Assembly (NCBI GenBank): GCA_946223375.1 | Contig: CAMICU010000019.1 | Coordinates: forward strand, 1 to 32,161 | From: an uncultured Stenotrophomonas sp. | GTDB taxonomy: Bacteria; Pseudomonadota; Gammaproteobacteria; Xanthomonadales; Xanthomonadaceae | Length of the DNA: 32,161 nt | Direction of reading: 5' to 3' | Shown: positions 7,185 through 15,220 of the stretch, one piece after another | Numbering within the stretch: position 1 is the first letter of the stretch | How the letters are laid out: every line of letters begins with the position of its first letter | Notes under the pieces: model-generated | The model's input: only the letters and a program-made list of their open reading frames with translations | Told to the model about the DNA's origin: nothing | Database searches by the model: none | Position numbers and translations under genes: made by a program

Positions 7185-7925
7185 ATGACCCCACGAACCC
7201 CTTCACGCTTCCAGATCACCCCGCGCGGCAGTGCGCGCCAGCGCCCGGGCTGGCTGCCGGTCGCCGTGCTGGCCGGCGCATGGCTGCTGTCGCTGCTGCT
7301 GGTGGGCTGGCTGGCCGCGCGCTACGCATCGCCCGATGCCGGTGGCGTGCGCGAGCAGCTGCGCCACAGCGAACAGCAGGTGCAGCAGCTGAGCGCGCAG
7401 ATCGAGGAGCTGCGCCAGCGCCAGGCCACGCTGGAGGCGTCGGACAAGATCAGCCGCGCGGCCAACAACGAAGTGCAGGTATCGCTGGCCGAGCGTGACG
7501 AGGAAATCGCCGGGTTGCGCGCCGACGTGGCCTTCTATGAACGCCTGGTCGGTTCCACCAGCCAGCGCAAGGGGCTGAATGCGCATTCGGTGGAGTTCAG
7601 CGCCGAGGCCGCCGGCACCTTCCATTACAGCGTGGTGCTGACCCAGAACCTCAACCGTGGCGCGATCAGCAAGGGCCAGATGCGTTTCTCGGTGGAAGGG
7701 GTCAAGGACGGCAAGCTGACCACGGTCAGCTGGGACGAGCTGCACCAGAGCCGCAACGTGCCGGGGCAGGAGTATTCGTTCCGCTATTTCCAGCAGCTGG
7801 ACGGTAGCGTGATGCTGCCGCGGGATTTCACGCCGCAACGTGTGCGAGTCTCCCTGTCCGGGCCTGGGGGGGGCGCCACACAGACATTTGATTGGAAACT
7901 CGCCGGCAACGGCAGAGGGGAGTAG
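7185..7925 (+). CDS. membrane-anchored coiled-coil protein (DUF6776-like)
   Basis: A 246-aa protein with one membrane helix (about 24-46) after a basic N-terminus, then a glutamine/glutamate-rich coiled coil (about 55-120) and a compact beta-rich C-terminal domain (about 130-240). This is a bitopic inner-membrane layout with most of the protein outside the cytoplasm. GGAG at 7174-7177 precedes the ATG. The stop is 2 bases before the bactofilin ATG, so the two are translationally coupled. A role as membrane partner or anchor for the bactofilin is inferred from position only. The family label is from memory of similar proteins. A -10-like TACACT lies at 7120-7125. Confidence 0.75.
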   Translation: MTPRTPSRFQITPRGSARQRPGWLPVAVLAGAWLLSLLLVGWLAARYASPDAGGVREQLRHSEQQVQQLSAQIEELRQRQATLEASDKISRAANNEVQVSLAERDEEIAGLRADVAFYERLVGSTSQRKGLNAHSVEFSAEAAGTFHYSVVLTQNLNRGAISKGQMRFSVEGVKDGKLTTVSWDELHQSRNVPGQEYSFRYFQQLDGSVMLPRDFTPQRVRVSLSGPGGGATQTFDWKLAGNGRGE

Positions 7926-7927
7926 GC

Positions 7928-8365
7928 ATGTTCGGTAACAAGTCCAAGCGCGACAGTGAAGTGTCGGTAGATGCCCTGATCGGCTCGCAGGTCGAGATCC
8001 GCGGGGACGTGATTTTCAGTGGCGGCCTGTATGTGGACGGCCGCATCGTCGGCAAGGTCCTGGCCGAGGACGGCGCCAACGCGGTGCTGACCCTGGCCGA
8101 GCACGGCCATATCGAGGGCGAGGTGCGCGCCAGCGTGGTGGTCATCAGCGGCCGCCTGGATGGCGATGTGCATGCCAGTGAGCGGGTCGAGCTGACCCCT
8201 TCGGCACGGGTGACCGGCAACATCCATTACCAGACCGTGGAAATGAGCGCCGGCGCCCAGCTCAACGGCCGCCTGGTCCATTCCGGCGCGATGGCCGCGC
8301 TGCCGCCCCCGGAGGAAAAGCCGGCGGAGCGGAAATCGAAGAAAGCTGAAGCCGCCGAAGCTTGA
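7928..8365 (+). CDS. bactofilin (polymer-forming cytoskeletal protein)
   Basis: Bactofilins form nucleotide-independent filaments at the inner membrane and position cell-wall or polar machinery. This 145-aa protein has a short polar N-terminus and a central right-handed beta-helix domain at about 15-115 with the periodic Gly/Val pattern (SGGLYVDGRIVGKV, HGHIEGEVRASVVVISG). It ends in a proline- and lysine-rich charged tail (about 120-145). Strong AGGGGAG lies just before the ATG, inside the end of the upstream gene. Many bactofilin genes neighbour an M23 peptidase. Here the neighbour is a coiled-coil membrane protein instead. Confidence 0.92.
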   Translation: MFGNKSKRDSEVSVDALIGSQVEIRGDVIFSGGLYVDGRIVGKVLAEDGANAVLTLAEHGHIEGEVRASVVVISGRLDGDVHASERVELTPSARVTGNIHYQTVEMSAGAQLNGRLVHSGAMAALPPPEEKPAERKSKKAEAAEA

Positions 8366-8390
8366 ATCAGCCCGGGCCCGCCCCCATGCT
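8362..8390 (+). promoter_or_regulatory. candidate erpA promoter giving a leaderless transcript
   Basis: TTGAAT at 8362-8367 (overlapping the bactofilin stop) and CATGCT at 8385-8390 are 17 bases apart. The start site expected 6-7 bases downstream falls on the A of the erpA ATG at 8397. No ribosome site precedes that ATG, which is consistent with leaderless translation. The hexamers are imperfect. Confidence 0.42.
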
Positions 8391-8396
8391 GGGCGC

Positions 8397-8783
8397 ATGA
8401 GTACGCTAGTTTCCCTGCCCGGCCTGCAGCCGGCGCCTGACTACCAGTCCCTGGACCGCCCGCTGAACTTCACCGCAGCCGCGGCGGCCAAGGTGCGCGA
8501 GCTGATCCAGGACGAAGGCAACGCTGCGCTGGCCCTGCGCGTGTACATCCAGGGCGGCGGCTGCTCCGGCTTCCAGTACGGCTTCGAGTTCGACGAGAAC
8601 CGTGCCGAGGACGATCTGGCGGTGGTCACCGAAGGCGTGACCCTGCTGGTGGACCCGTTGAGCCTGCAGTACCTGATGGGCGCGGAAGTGGATTACAGCG
8701 AAAGCCTGACCGGCGCGCAGTTCGTGATCCGCAACCCCAACGCCCGTACCACCTGTGGTTGCGGCAGCAGCTTCGCGGTCTGA
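8397..8783 (+). CDS. erpA: iron-sulfur cluster insertion protein ErpA (A-type carrier)
   Basis: ErpA takes Fe-S clusters from the assembly machinery and delivers them to apo-enzymes such as those of isoprenoid synthesis. The 128-aa protein has the three A-type cysteines C56 (GGGCSGFQYGF), C120 and C122 (TTCGCGSSF). The first about 20 residues form an unconserved extension. No purine-rich ribosome site precedes the ATG at 8397. A four-codon frame (ATG at 8386, TGA at 8398) overlaps this start. It probably has its own promoter. Confidence 0.95.
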   Translation: MSTLVSLPGLQPAPDYQSLDRPLNFTAAAAAKVRELIQDEGNAALALRVYIQGGGCSGFQYGFEFDENRAEDDLAVVTEGVTLLVDPLSLQYLMGAEVDYSESLTGAQFVIRNPNARTTCGCGSSFAV

Positions 8784-8806
8784 ACCGGCGGTGTGTTGAA
8801 ACAACG

Positions 8807-9139
8807 ATGTCGGTGAGTCTCGAAGAACAGTTCCACGCCGCCATGCTCGGCATCCACGCGCAGGCCGCACGCCTGAAGCCGCCGTACCGGGCCAACCGCT
8901 TCCGCCAGATGGTGCTGGGCAATGGCGGCAAGGCCGCCGCCGAGCAGCTGCTGGCTTCGCCCAACGCCTCCGAGGGCTTCACCGAGCTGTTCCTGCGCGG
9001 ACGCGAGCACCTCACGCTCAGCGTCGAGTACCTGGTGCTGCAGGCGCCCTGGAACGCACTGTTCTCCGAGGCGCAGCTGGCGGTGGCGCGGCGACGCCTG
9101 CAGGACGTGGGCATCGCCCTGCCCGACACGGCCAGCTGA
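8807..9139 (+). CDS. conserved hypothetical protein, 110 aa
   Basis: Not recognised by function. It is a soluble, probably all-helical protein with no signal peptide. The core GGKAAAEQLL, a middle segment ending in LSVEYLVLQ and a closing ARRRLQDVG look like a small family of proteins found in many bacteria. It starts 23 bases after erpA at ATG 8807 with a weak ribosome site and may be read from the same transcript. The codon use matches its neighbours, which supports it as a real gene. Its tie to Fe-S biology is not established. Confidence 0.7.
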   Translation: MSVSLEEQFHAAMLGIHAQAARLKPPYRANRFRQMVLGNGGKAAAEQLLASPNASEGFTELFLRGREHLTLSVEYLVLQAPWNALFSEAQLAVARRRLQDVGIALPDTAS

Positions 9140-9261
9140 TCCTGCTGTCGCCGGCGGCGTGGCGCGGCGACGTACCATCCTTGAGCAATTCCCGATATGC
9201 CTGCCCCGTAGCGGGCTGCCCGCGCTTGCGATGGACACGCTTTGGCGGCAGGCTCTGCCGG

Positions 9262-10170
9262 ATGTCCAGTTCCGATCTTTCCTTTTCCGGGTACGCCTTC
9301 GCTGGCGTGCCGCTCGACCGCGCCGACACGTTGCGCGATGACCCCGATGCCCTTGGCCGGCTCTGGCCGGATGCGCGCGTGCTGGTGCTCGATGCCGATG
9401 GCACTGCCTTTGCCGACGCAGCGGGCCAGCCGTTTCTGATGCGTGGCAGTGATGTCGGCGGTGGGCCCGGCGCGGCGGTGTTCCTCGGGCGGACCGCCGC
9501 GGGTGACAGCTGGTTCGTCGTCGAGGCGGCGACGCTGGCGGTCAGCGCACCCGGCCGCATCGACCTGCGCCAGGCCGCTGCGCAATGGCCGGCCGAGGCC
9601 GCCGATGTGTTCTGTTATGCGCGCGGCATGTCCTACTGGCACTCGCGCAACCGCTACTGCGGGGTGTGCGGTGGCACGGTGCGGTTCGGCCGCGCCGGCT
9701 TCATCGGCCGCTGCGACCAATGCGCCACCGAGCACTACCCGCGGGTGGACCCGGCGGTCATCGTCGCCGTCGAGAACCAGGGCCGCCTGCTGCTGGGCCG
9801 GCAGGCGAACTGGGCGCCGCGCCGCTACTCGGTGCTGGCTGGGTTCGTCGAGCCGGGCGAGACGTTCGAGCAGACGGTGGCGCGTGAGGTGTTCGAGGAA
9901 TCGAAGGTGCGCGTGCTGCAGGCCCGCTACATGGGGACCCAGCCGTGGCCGTTCCCCGGCGCGTTGATGGTCGGGTTCTGCGCGACCGCGCAGGACGATG
10001 TGCCCACCGTCAACGGCGAGCTGGAGGATGCGCGCTGGTTCAGCGCCGAGGAGGTCGGCGCGGCGATGCGGCGCGAGCACGATGACGACGGGCAGGGCAT
10101 CCTGCTGCCGCCACCGATCTCCATCGCGCGCACCCTGATCCACCACTGGTACCAGCAGCAGCCCGGCTGA
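9262..10170 (+). CDS. nudC: NAD(H) diphosphatase / RNA deNADding enzyme NudC
   Basis: NudC cleaves NAD(H) to NMN(H) and AMP and removes NAD caps from RNA. The 302-aa protein has an N-terminal domain, a zinc ribbon (C133, C136, C151, C154), a Nudix box beginning GFVEPGETFEQT at 194, and the family element QPWPFP at about 227-232. Two family positions differ: the Nudix box ends REVFEESKV, with K215 where Gly is usual, and QPWPFP is followed by GAL rather than xS. Metal-binding glutamates E209, E212 and E213 are present. The ATG at 9262 fits the family. An upstream TTG at 9181 would add an arginine-rich stretch and is not preferred. A -10-like TACCAT lies at 9173-9178. Confidence 0.9.
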   Translation: MSSSDLSFSGYAFAGVPLDRADTLRDDPDALGRLWPDARVLVLDADGTAFADAAGQPFLMRGSDVGGGPGAAVFLGRTAAGDSWFVVEAATLAVSAPGRIDLRQAAAQWPAEAADVFCYARGMSYWHSRNRYCGVCGGTVRFGRAGFIGRCDQCATEHYPRVDPAVIVAVENQGRLLLGRQANWAPRRYSVLAGFVEPGETFEQTVAREVFEESKVRVLQARYMGTQPWPFPGALMVGFCATAQDDVPTVNGELEDARWFSAEEVGAAMRREHDDDGQGILLPPPISIARTLIHHWYQQQPG

Positions 10171-10208
10171 GTGTGGGCCGTTCGCGCGCGGTTGGCGCGG
10201 GCAGGGCC

Positions 10209-10214
10209 TACAAT
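10209..10214 (+). promoter_or_regulatory. candidate -10 box of ampE
   Basis: TACAAT (5 of 6) lies 19 bases before the ampE ATG. The expected start site is near 10221, just before the GGAGG ribosome site. No good -35 hexamer is present at 16-18 bases. Confidence 0.4.
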
Positions 10215-10233
10215 CCCGGAGCGGAGGAAACAC

Positions 10234-11121
10234 ATGTTCACGACCCTGGTAGCGGTGATCGCGGCGCTGGTGCTGGGCCACCTGGCCCCGTCCCTGATGG
10301 CTGCGCTGCGCGATTGGCGCTGGTACGGGCGTTGGCTGGCCTGGCTGCAGGCGCACGCCGGCGAGACGGCGACCGGGCGGTATGGTCTGCTGGTCGCGAT
10401 CGTGCCCTGCGCGCTGCTGGTGGGGCTGCTGCAATGGGCACTGGACGAGCGCCTGTATGGCCTGCCGTCGCTGCTGTTCGGCGTGGCGGTCCTGGCCCTG
10501 TGCTGGGGCCCGCGGGACCTGGACCGTGATGTCGAGGCGGTGATCGATGCCGATGACGCGGGCAGCCGCGAGGCGGCCATCGCGCACATGCAGTCGGGCG
10601 GCGGCAGCCTGCGCGAGGATGTGCCGACGCTGGTCGAGGCCACCCTGATCGACGCCCTGCGGCGTTGGTTCGCGCCGCTGTTCTGGTTCCTGTTGCTGGG
10701 GCCGCTGGGCGCGGTGCTGTACCGCCTGCTCGCCCTGGCGGTGCACGGCCCGCAGGCCGCGCAGCTGGCCACGGCCGCCCGTGACGGCGGTGCCACGGTG
10801 CTGGGCTGGCTGGAGTGGCCGGTCGCGCAGCTGATGACGCTGTCGATGGCCCTGGTCGGCAACTTCGACACGGTGTTCTCGGCATGGCGCCAGGCCGGCG
10901 GCAACCGCTGGGCGCTGGACCTGGGCTTCCTGGGCAGCGCGGCGCGGGCGAGCGTGGGCGTGGAGCTGGGCGAGGAAGCCGAAGCGGCGCGTCTGGAAGG
11001 CCTGGAGCCGGTCGATGAGCGCTACCCGGACCTGCGCGACGCGATGAGCCTGGTGTGGCGCATGCTGCTGCTGTGGATGGCGTTGCTGGCGTTGCTGGTG
11101 ATCGCCGGATGGGTCGGCTGA
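10234..11121 (+). CDS. ampE: AmpE-like inner-membrane protein
   Basis: This 295-aa polytopic membrane protein resembles E. coli AmpE, a proposed sensor or modulator in the AmpD/AmpG beta-lactamase induction pathway, and more distantly CobD/CbiB. Visible are the family-like MFTTL N-terminus, hydrophobic segments at about 1-18, 52-66 and 76-90, the RWFAPLFWFLLLGPLGAVLYR segment at about 145-165, and a C-terminal helix (about 270-292). A strong ribosome site GGAGG lies 6 bases before the ATG. In E. coli ampE follows ampD, but no ampD is next to it here. Its neighbour is nudC, so function by pathway is inferred from resemblance only. Confidence 0.78.
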   Translation: MFTTLVAVIAALVLGHLAPSLMAALRDWRWYGRWLAWLQAHAGETATGRYGLLVAIVPCALLVGLLQWALDERLYGLPSLLFGVAVLALCWGPRDLDRDVEAVIDADDAGSREAAIAHMQSGGGSLREDVPTLVEATLIDALRRWFAPLFWFLLLGPLGAVLYRLLALAVHGPQAAQLATAARDGGATVLGWLEWPVAQLMTLSMALVGNFDTVFSAWRQAGGNRWALDLGFLGSAARASVGVELGEEAEAARLEGLEPVDERYPDLRDAMSLVWRMLLLWMALLALLVIAGWVG

Positions 11122-11127
11122 ACCGCG

Positions 11128-11550
11128 CTACGCGGCGCCGCCGGGTGCCAGCAGCGTAAACGGATACCACGGCAGGTTGCGGGCGATCCAGAAGCCGGCC
11201 AGCAGCACCACCCAGAACCAGGGCGAGGCCATGGCCCGGGCGGTCGGCTGCAGGCGCGCCGGCTTCCAGCCGGCGTGCCAGGCGATGGCGAACGGAATGA
11301 CCACCATCAACAGCATCGCCAGCACGTTCATCTGGATCGCGCCGGCGATGTCGCCGTGGACCAGCGCGTGCAGGGCGCGGGTGATGCCGCAGCCTGCACA
11401 GTAGTGGCCGGTCAAGGTCAGGAACATGCAGGGTGGGAACGGGTTGCCCGGCAGGTTCGGGTCGAAGCTGCGCAGCGCCCAGACGCCCGCCCCGGCCACC
11501 AGCGCGGCCGGGAGCGGAGCGATCATCAACCAGCGCCGCGACAGGTTCAC
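11128..11550 (-). CDS. DUF2752 family membrane protein
   Basis: A 140-aa protein with about four hydrophobic helices. It has the DUF2752 signature region near residues 40-62, with C41 in PPCMF and the motif CAGCGITRA. Function is unknown. The GTG start (minus strand, 11550-11548) overlaps the stop of the CD225 gene by 4 bases (GTGA), so it is translationally coupled and last in a three-gene run. It ends 6 bases from the convergent ampE stop. Confidence 0.85.
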   Translation of the reverse strand: MNLSRRWLMIAPLPAALVAGAGVWALRSFDPNLPGNPFPPCMFLTLTGHYCAGCGITRALHALVHGDIAGAIQMNVLAMLLMVVIPFAIAWHAGWKPARLQPTARAMASPWFWVVLLAGFWIARNLPWYPFTLLAPGGAA

Positions 11551-11918
11551 TGTGCGGCGTCGATCTGGCGGCGCAGCTGTTCGATCTGCTCCATGTAGCC
11601 CTCGGTGCCCATGACGGCGAACGAGACGGCGCCGATGATCACGGCCAGGATCAGGATGCCGGTGGTCACCCAGGCCCAGGTCTTGGCCGAGCGCGAGGCA
11701 CGTTCGGCGGCGGCGCGGTCACCGGCATTGAGCAGCGAGTTCACCTTGCTCGAATAGACGATGGCGACGATGCCGGTGACGATGCCCGGGAAGCTGTAGC
11801 AGGACACGCAGCAGACCAGGAACGAGAACACGGTGACCACGATCGACCAGGCCAGGTAGTTCGGCACCGGGCCACTGGCATCGCCAGCATGCATGTGGGG
11901 GGGCGGGACAGCACTCAT
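11547..11918 (-). CDS. CD225/dispanin family membrane protein (IFITM-related fold)
   Basis: A 123-aa protein with a proline-rich N-terminus, a first hydrophobic region (about 21-56) holding C36, C37 and C40, a conserved loop (YSSKVNSLLNAGD, about 55-67, then an alanine/arginine stretch to 80), and a second membrane helix (about 81-104). The layout and loop match CD225/dispanins, the family that includes animal IFITM proteins. The paired cysteines sit where IFITMs are lipid-modified. A short amphipathic C-terminus follows. The ribosome site AAGGAG lies 8 bases before the ATG. It is the middle gene between the TM2-like and DUF2752 genes. The bacterial function is unknown. Confidence 0.88.
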   Translation of the reverse strand: MSAVPPPHMHAGDASGPVPNYLAWSIVVTVFSFLVCCVSCYSFPGIVTGIVAIVYSSKVNSLLNAGDRAAAERASRSAKTWAWVTTGILILAVIIGAVSFAVMGTEGYMEQIEQLRRQIDAAQ

Positions 11919-11949
11919 CGGATACTCCTTGTGAGGATGAAGGACGGAA

Positions 11950-12297
11950 CTAGCGTGATTTGCAGGAATTGGCCGCGGTCAGCGGCGAGATGATCATGAT
12001 CGCCACCCAGCACAGCGGCCAGGTGATGAAGCCGATGAACACGAAGCACAGCAGGAAGTTGACGAAGGCCACCATCCAGTAGCCGAACATGAAGAGCAGG
12101 CCGGTGCCGACGTTGCCGGCGTAGATGTGGCCGATGCCGAAGATCTGGAACAGGCCGGGGATCACTTCCAGCAGCGCGGCCACGCCACCGGATTTCTCCG
12201 GATGGTAGTAGTGGTGCACGACCTGCGGCCCGGCCGCGGGAGCGGTGGGCGCCACGGCGATGTTGTTCGGCGGCGGTGGTGGTGCGGAACTGCCCAT
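11950..12297 (-). CDS. TM2-domain-like membrane protein
   Basis: A 115-aa protein with a proline-rich N-terminus (1-25), a HHYYHPEKSGG segment, then two hydrophobic stretches. The first contains FGIGHIYAGNVGTGLL (about 53-68), the glycine-rich turn typical of TM2 domains, and the second spans about 72-105. It ends with a short polar tail with one cysteine. GGGGAAG precedes the ATG. It is the first gene of a three-gene run with CD225 (31-base gap) and DUF2752. The function is unknown. All three are small, Pro-rich or hydrophobic membrane proteins. Confidence 0.82.
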   Translation of the reverse strand: MGSSAPPPPPNNIAVAPTAPAAGPQVVHHYYHPEKSGGVAALLEVIPGLFQIFGIGHIYAGNVGTGLLFMFGYWMVAFVNFLLCFVFIGFITWPLCWVAIMIISPLTAANSCKSR

Positions 12298-12393
12298 GTA
12301 CTTCCCCGGGAGTGGTGGCGGGCGCCGCTTCCCCGACGACCCGCAATGGGGGCTAGCCTAGCCAGTTGTCCTAGTTCTGGAAAGCTTGAATAC

Positions 12394-14283
12394 CTACGCT
12401 TGCTCGCCGCGCAGGGCCCGCACCCGGGTTTCCAGCCGGGCGGCATCGGTGTCGGCGCCCTCCACCGGCGCCGCGGCGACCACTTCCACGTGCGCGCGGA
12501 AACGGCGGGGTACCCGCATCCGGCCCAGCCGGCTATCGCGCCGGCTCCACATGCTGGCCCACATGCCCTTGAGCGCCATCGGCACCACCGGTACCGGGCG
12601 CCGGGCCAGGATCTTCTCCACGCCGGACTTGAAGGCGGCGATCTCGCCGTCGCGGGTCAACGCCCCCTCCGGGAAGATGCAGACCAGCTCACCGTCGGCC
12701 AATGCCGCATCGACCTCGTCGAAGGCACGCTGCAGCAGTGCGGCGTCCTCCTTCGGGCTGGCGATCGGAATGGCCTTGGCGGTGGTGAAGATCCAGCGCA
12801 TCACCGGGATGTTGAAGATCCTGTAGTACATGACGAAGCGCACCGGGCGCGGAATCGTCGCCGACAGGATCAGTGCGTCCATGTAGCTGACATGGTTGCA
12901 GACCAGCAGCGCGGCACCCTCGTCCGGCACGTTGGCCTCGATGCCGTGCGGACGCAGGCGGTACAGGGTGCGCACCATCAGCCAGCTGAGGAAGCGCATC
13001 AGGAATTCGGGGACGATGCTGAAGATGTAGACCGCGACCAGCACGTTGCCGATGGCCAGCGCCAGGAACAGCTGCGGCACGCTCCAGCCGAGCAGGCGCT
13101 GGGCCAGCAGGCCGAGCACCGCGGCGGCGACGATGAAGCCGGAGTTCTGGATGTTGAGCGCGGCGAACACGCGTGACATCTCCGACTTCGGCGTGCGGCT
13201 CTGGATCAGGGCGAACAGCGGCACCACGAAGAAACCGGTGAACAGGCCGATGCCGAGCAGGTCGATGACGATGCGCCAGCTGCCCGGCTGCTGCAGGAAG
13301 CCGGCCACGTCCAGCGCCGACACCGCCACCGCGCCGCTGCGGGCGAAGTACAGGTCGAGCAGGAACGCGCTCATGCCGAACGCGCCCAGCGGCACCAGGC
13401 CGATCTCGACGATGCGCCCGGACAGCCGCTCGCACAGCAGCGAACCCACGCCGGTGCCCAGCGAGAACAGCGCCAGCGCGAAGATGTACAGCGTATCGCC
13501 ACCGCCCAGATTGACCACCGCATAGGTGGGCAGCTGCGAGGTCAGCACGGTGCCGAAGAACCAGAACCAGGACACGCCCAGGATCGCGTTGCGCACCGCC
13601 TTCTGCTTCTTGGCCAGGCGCAGCACCGCCAGTGATTCGCTCAGCGGGTTCCAGTTGACCGCCAGTTCCGGCGCACCGGCATCCAGGCGCGGGATCATGC
13701 GCGAGGCGATGTTGCCGGCCACCGCCAGGGCGATGATCGCCACGGCCGCGACGATCGCGCCGTGGCTGCCGGCCAGGGCGAAGATCATGCCGCCGGCGAT
13801 CATGCCGGTGAGGATGGAGATGGAGGTGCCCATCTCGACCAGGCCGTTGCCGCCGGTCAGCTCCTCCGGCTTGAGGATGGAGGGCAGCACCGAGTATTTC
13901 ACCGGGCCGAACAGGGTGGACTGCAGGCCGGTGCAGAACAGCGCGACCAGCAGTACCGGCATGCTCTGGGTGAGGAAGCCGATGGCCGCCACCGACATGA
14001 TCACGATCTCCATCGTGGTGGTGATCACGATCAGCTTCTGCTTCTCCATGCGCTCGGCGATCTGCCCGGCCAGTGCCGAGAACAGGAAGTACGGCAGGAT
14101 GAACAGTGCCGGCGCCAGGTTGGTGTAGAGCGTGCGCTCCTGGTCACTGACCCCGAGGAAGAACAGCAGGCCGATGATTGCCTGCCGGTAGATGTTGTCG
14201 TTGAACGCGCCCAGCGCCTGGACGATGAAGAACGGGAGGAAGCGCCGTTGCTTGAGCAGGGCGAACTGGTTGTGGCCGGACAT
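12394..14283 (-). CDS. MFS transporter fused to a PlsC-type acyltransferase (LplT-PlsC-like)
   Basis: A 629-aa fusion. Residues about 10-425 are a 12-helix MFS domain resembling the lysophospholipid flippase LplT. Residues about 440-620 are a glycerophospholipid acyltransferase with the NHxxxxD catalytic motif (N463-H464...D469) and FPEG at 537-540. The inferred job is to import lysophospholipid and re-acylate it at the inner membrane. E. coli splits this between LplT and Aas, and Aas also carries an acyl-ACP synthetase that is absent here. The start ATG at 14283 follows GAGGAG. It lies 41 bases after a LysR gene and 96 bases before the TM2-like gene, all on the same strand. Confidence 0.9.
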   Translation of the reverse strand: MSGHNQFALLKQRRFLPFFIVQALGAFNDNIYRQAIIGLLFFLGVSDQERTLYTNLAPALFILPYFLFSALAGQIAERMEKQKLIVITTTMEIVIMSVAAIGFLTQSMPVLLVALFCTGLQSTLFGPVKYSVLPSILKPEELTGGNGLVEMGTSISILTGMIAGGMIFALAGSHGAIVAAVAIIALAVAGNIASRMIPRLDAGAPELAVNWNPLSESLAVLRLAKKQKAVRNAILGVSWFWFFGTVLTSQLPTYAVVNLGGGDTLYIFALALFSLGTGVGSLLCERLSGRIVEIGLVPLGAFGMSAFLLDLYFARSGAVAVSALDVAGFLQQPGSWRIVIDLLGIGLFTGFFVVPLFALIQSRTPKSEMSRVFAALNIQNSGFIVAAAVLGLLAQRLLGWSVPQLFLALAIGNVLVAVYIFSIVPEFLMRFLSWLMVRTLYRLRPHGIEANVPDEGAALLVCNHVSYMDALILSATIPRPVRFVMYYRIFNIPVMRWIFTTAKAIPIASPKEDAALLQRAFDEVDAALADGELVCIFPEGALTRDGEIAAFKSGVEKILARRPVPVVPMALKGMWASMWSRRDSRLGRMRVPRRFRAHVEVVAAAPVEGADTDAARLETRVRALRGEQA

Positions 14284-14324
14284 CGTGACTCCTCGGTTCT
14301 GCGCGGCACCTTAGCAGACCCGCA

Positions 14325-15197
14325 TCAGCCTGCCAGTGGCACCAGCAGCTGCAGCAGCGCACGCGCGGCCGGGGTGGGGTCGGCGCGCCATACCGCGCAG
14401 GTACGGAAGCGGAACGGCTCGGCCAGCGGGCGCACGCTGACGCCCTCCATGCGCTCGGCCATGCTGGCCGGTACCACCGCCACCGCCAGCCCGGCCGCCA
14501 CCAGCTGGCGCTGGATCTCGCTGTGGGTGACTTCGTACTGCAGCTGTGGGTGGATGCCGAGGCCAAGCAGGGCATCGTCGACCATGCGGCGCACGCCGGC
14601 GCCGGGGATCAGCGCGGCCAGCGGGATGCCATCCAGCGCCTGCAGCGGCACCTGTTCCAGGGCCTGCAGCGGATGCGCCGGCGGCATCACCAGCGACAGC
14701 CGTTCCTCATGCAGCAGCCGGTGCTGGGCGGGCAGGGCGAGCTGCGGGCCGACCCCGATCAGCGCCACGTCCAGCCGGCCCTCGTCCAGGTCGGCCAGCA
14801 GGGCTTCGCTCATGCCGACCCGCAGGTGCACGTCCACCGCCGGGTGGGCGGCACGGAAGGTGGCCAGCAGGGCCGGCACGTCGACCACGTTGAGCGAGGT
14901 GATCTGGCCGATGTTGATGCGGCCGCGCACGCTGCCCAGCGCCAGCGCCATCTCCTCCTGCAGCCGCGCGGCGGCCTGCAGGGTCAGCCGCGCATTGCGC
15001 AGGAACACCTCGCCGGCGGTGGTCGGCCGGACCCGGCGGTGGCCGCGCTCGAACAGGCGCGCGCCGAAGCCGTCCTCCAGCCGGGCGATCTGGTGGCTGA
15101 GCGCCGACTGCACGGTGTGGCAACGCGCGGCGGCGGCGGTGAAGCTGCCTTCCTCGGCCACGGCGACGACGAATTCGAGCTGGCGCAGGGTGAACAT
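14325..15197 (-). CDS. LysR-family transcriptional regulator
   Basis: A 290-aa LysR protein. The winged HTH is at about 1-60 (LRQLEFVVAVAEEGSFTAAA, SHQIARLEDGFGARLFER), and a periplasmic-binding-like effector domain covers about 90-285. The effector is not readable from sequence. It is divergent from an MFS exporter gene 86 bases away, with a long dyad between them, so the exporter is the likely target. The lipid fusion gene follows 41 bases downstream on the same strand and could be co-transcribed. Confidence 0.92.
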   Translation of the reverse strand: MFTLRQLEFVVAVAEEGSFTAAAARCHTVQSALSHQIARLEDGFGARLFERGHRRVRPTTAGEVFLRNARLTLQAAARLQEEMALALGSVRGRINIGQITSLNVVDVPALLATFRAAHPAVDVHLRVGMSEALLADLDEGRLDVALIGVGPQLALPAQHRLLHEERLSLVMPPAHPLQALEQVPLQALDGIPLAALIPGAGVRRMVDDALLGLGIHPQLQYEVTHSEIQRQLVAAGLAVAVVPASMAERMEGVSVRPLAEPFRFRTCAVWRADPTPAARALLQLLVPLAG

Positions 15198-15220
15198 GCC
15201 ATCACTGAAACAGATGGATG

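Noticed and set aside
8386..8400. Four-codon frame overlapping the erpA start as a regulatory leader peptide
   Set aside because: Too short to judge, no ribosome site, and the likely promoter would start transcription after it.
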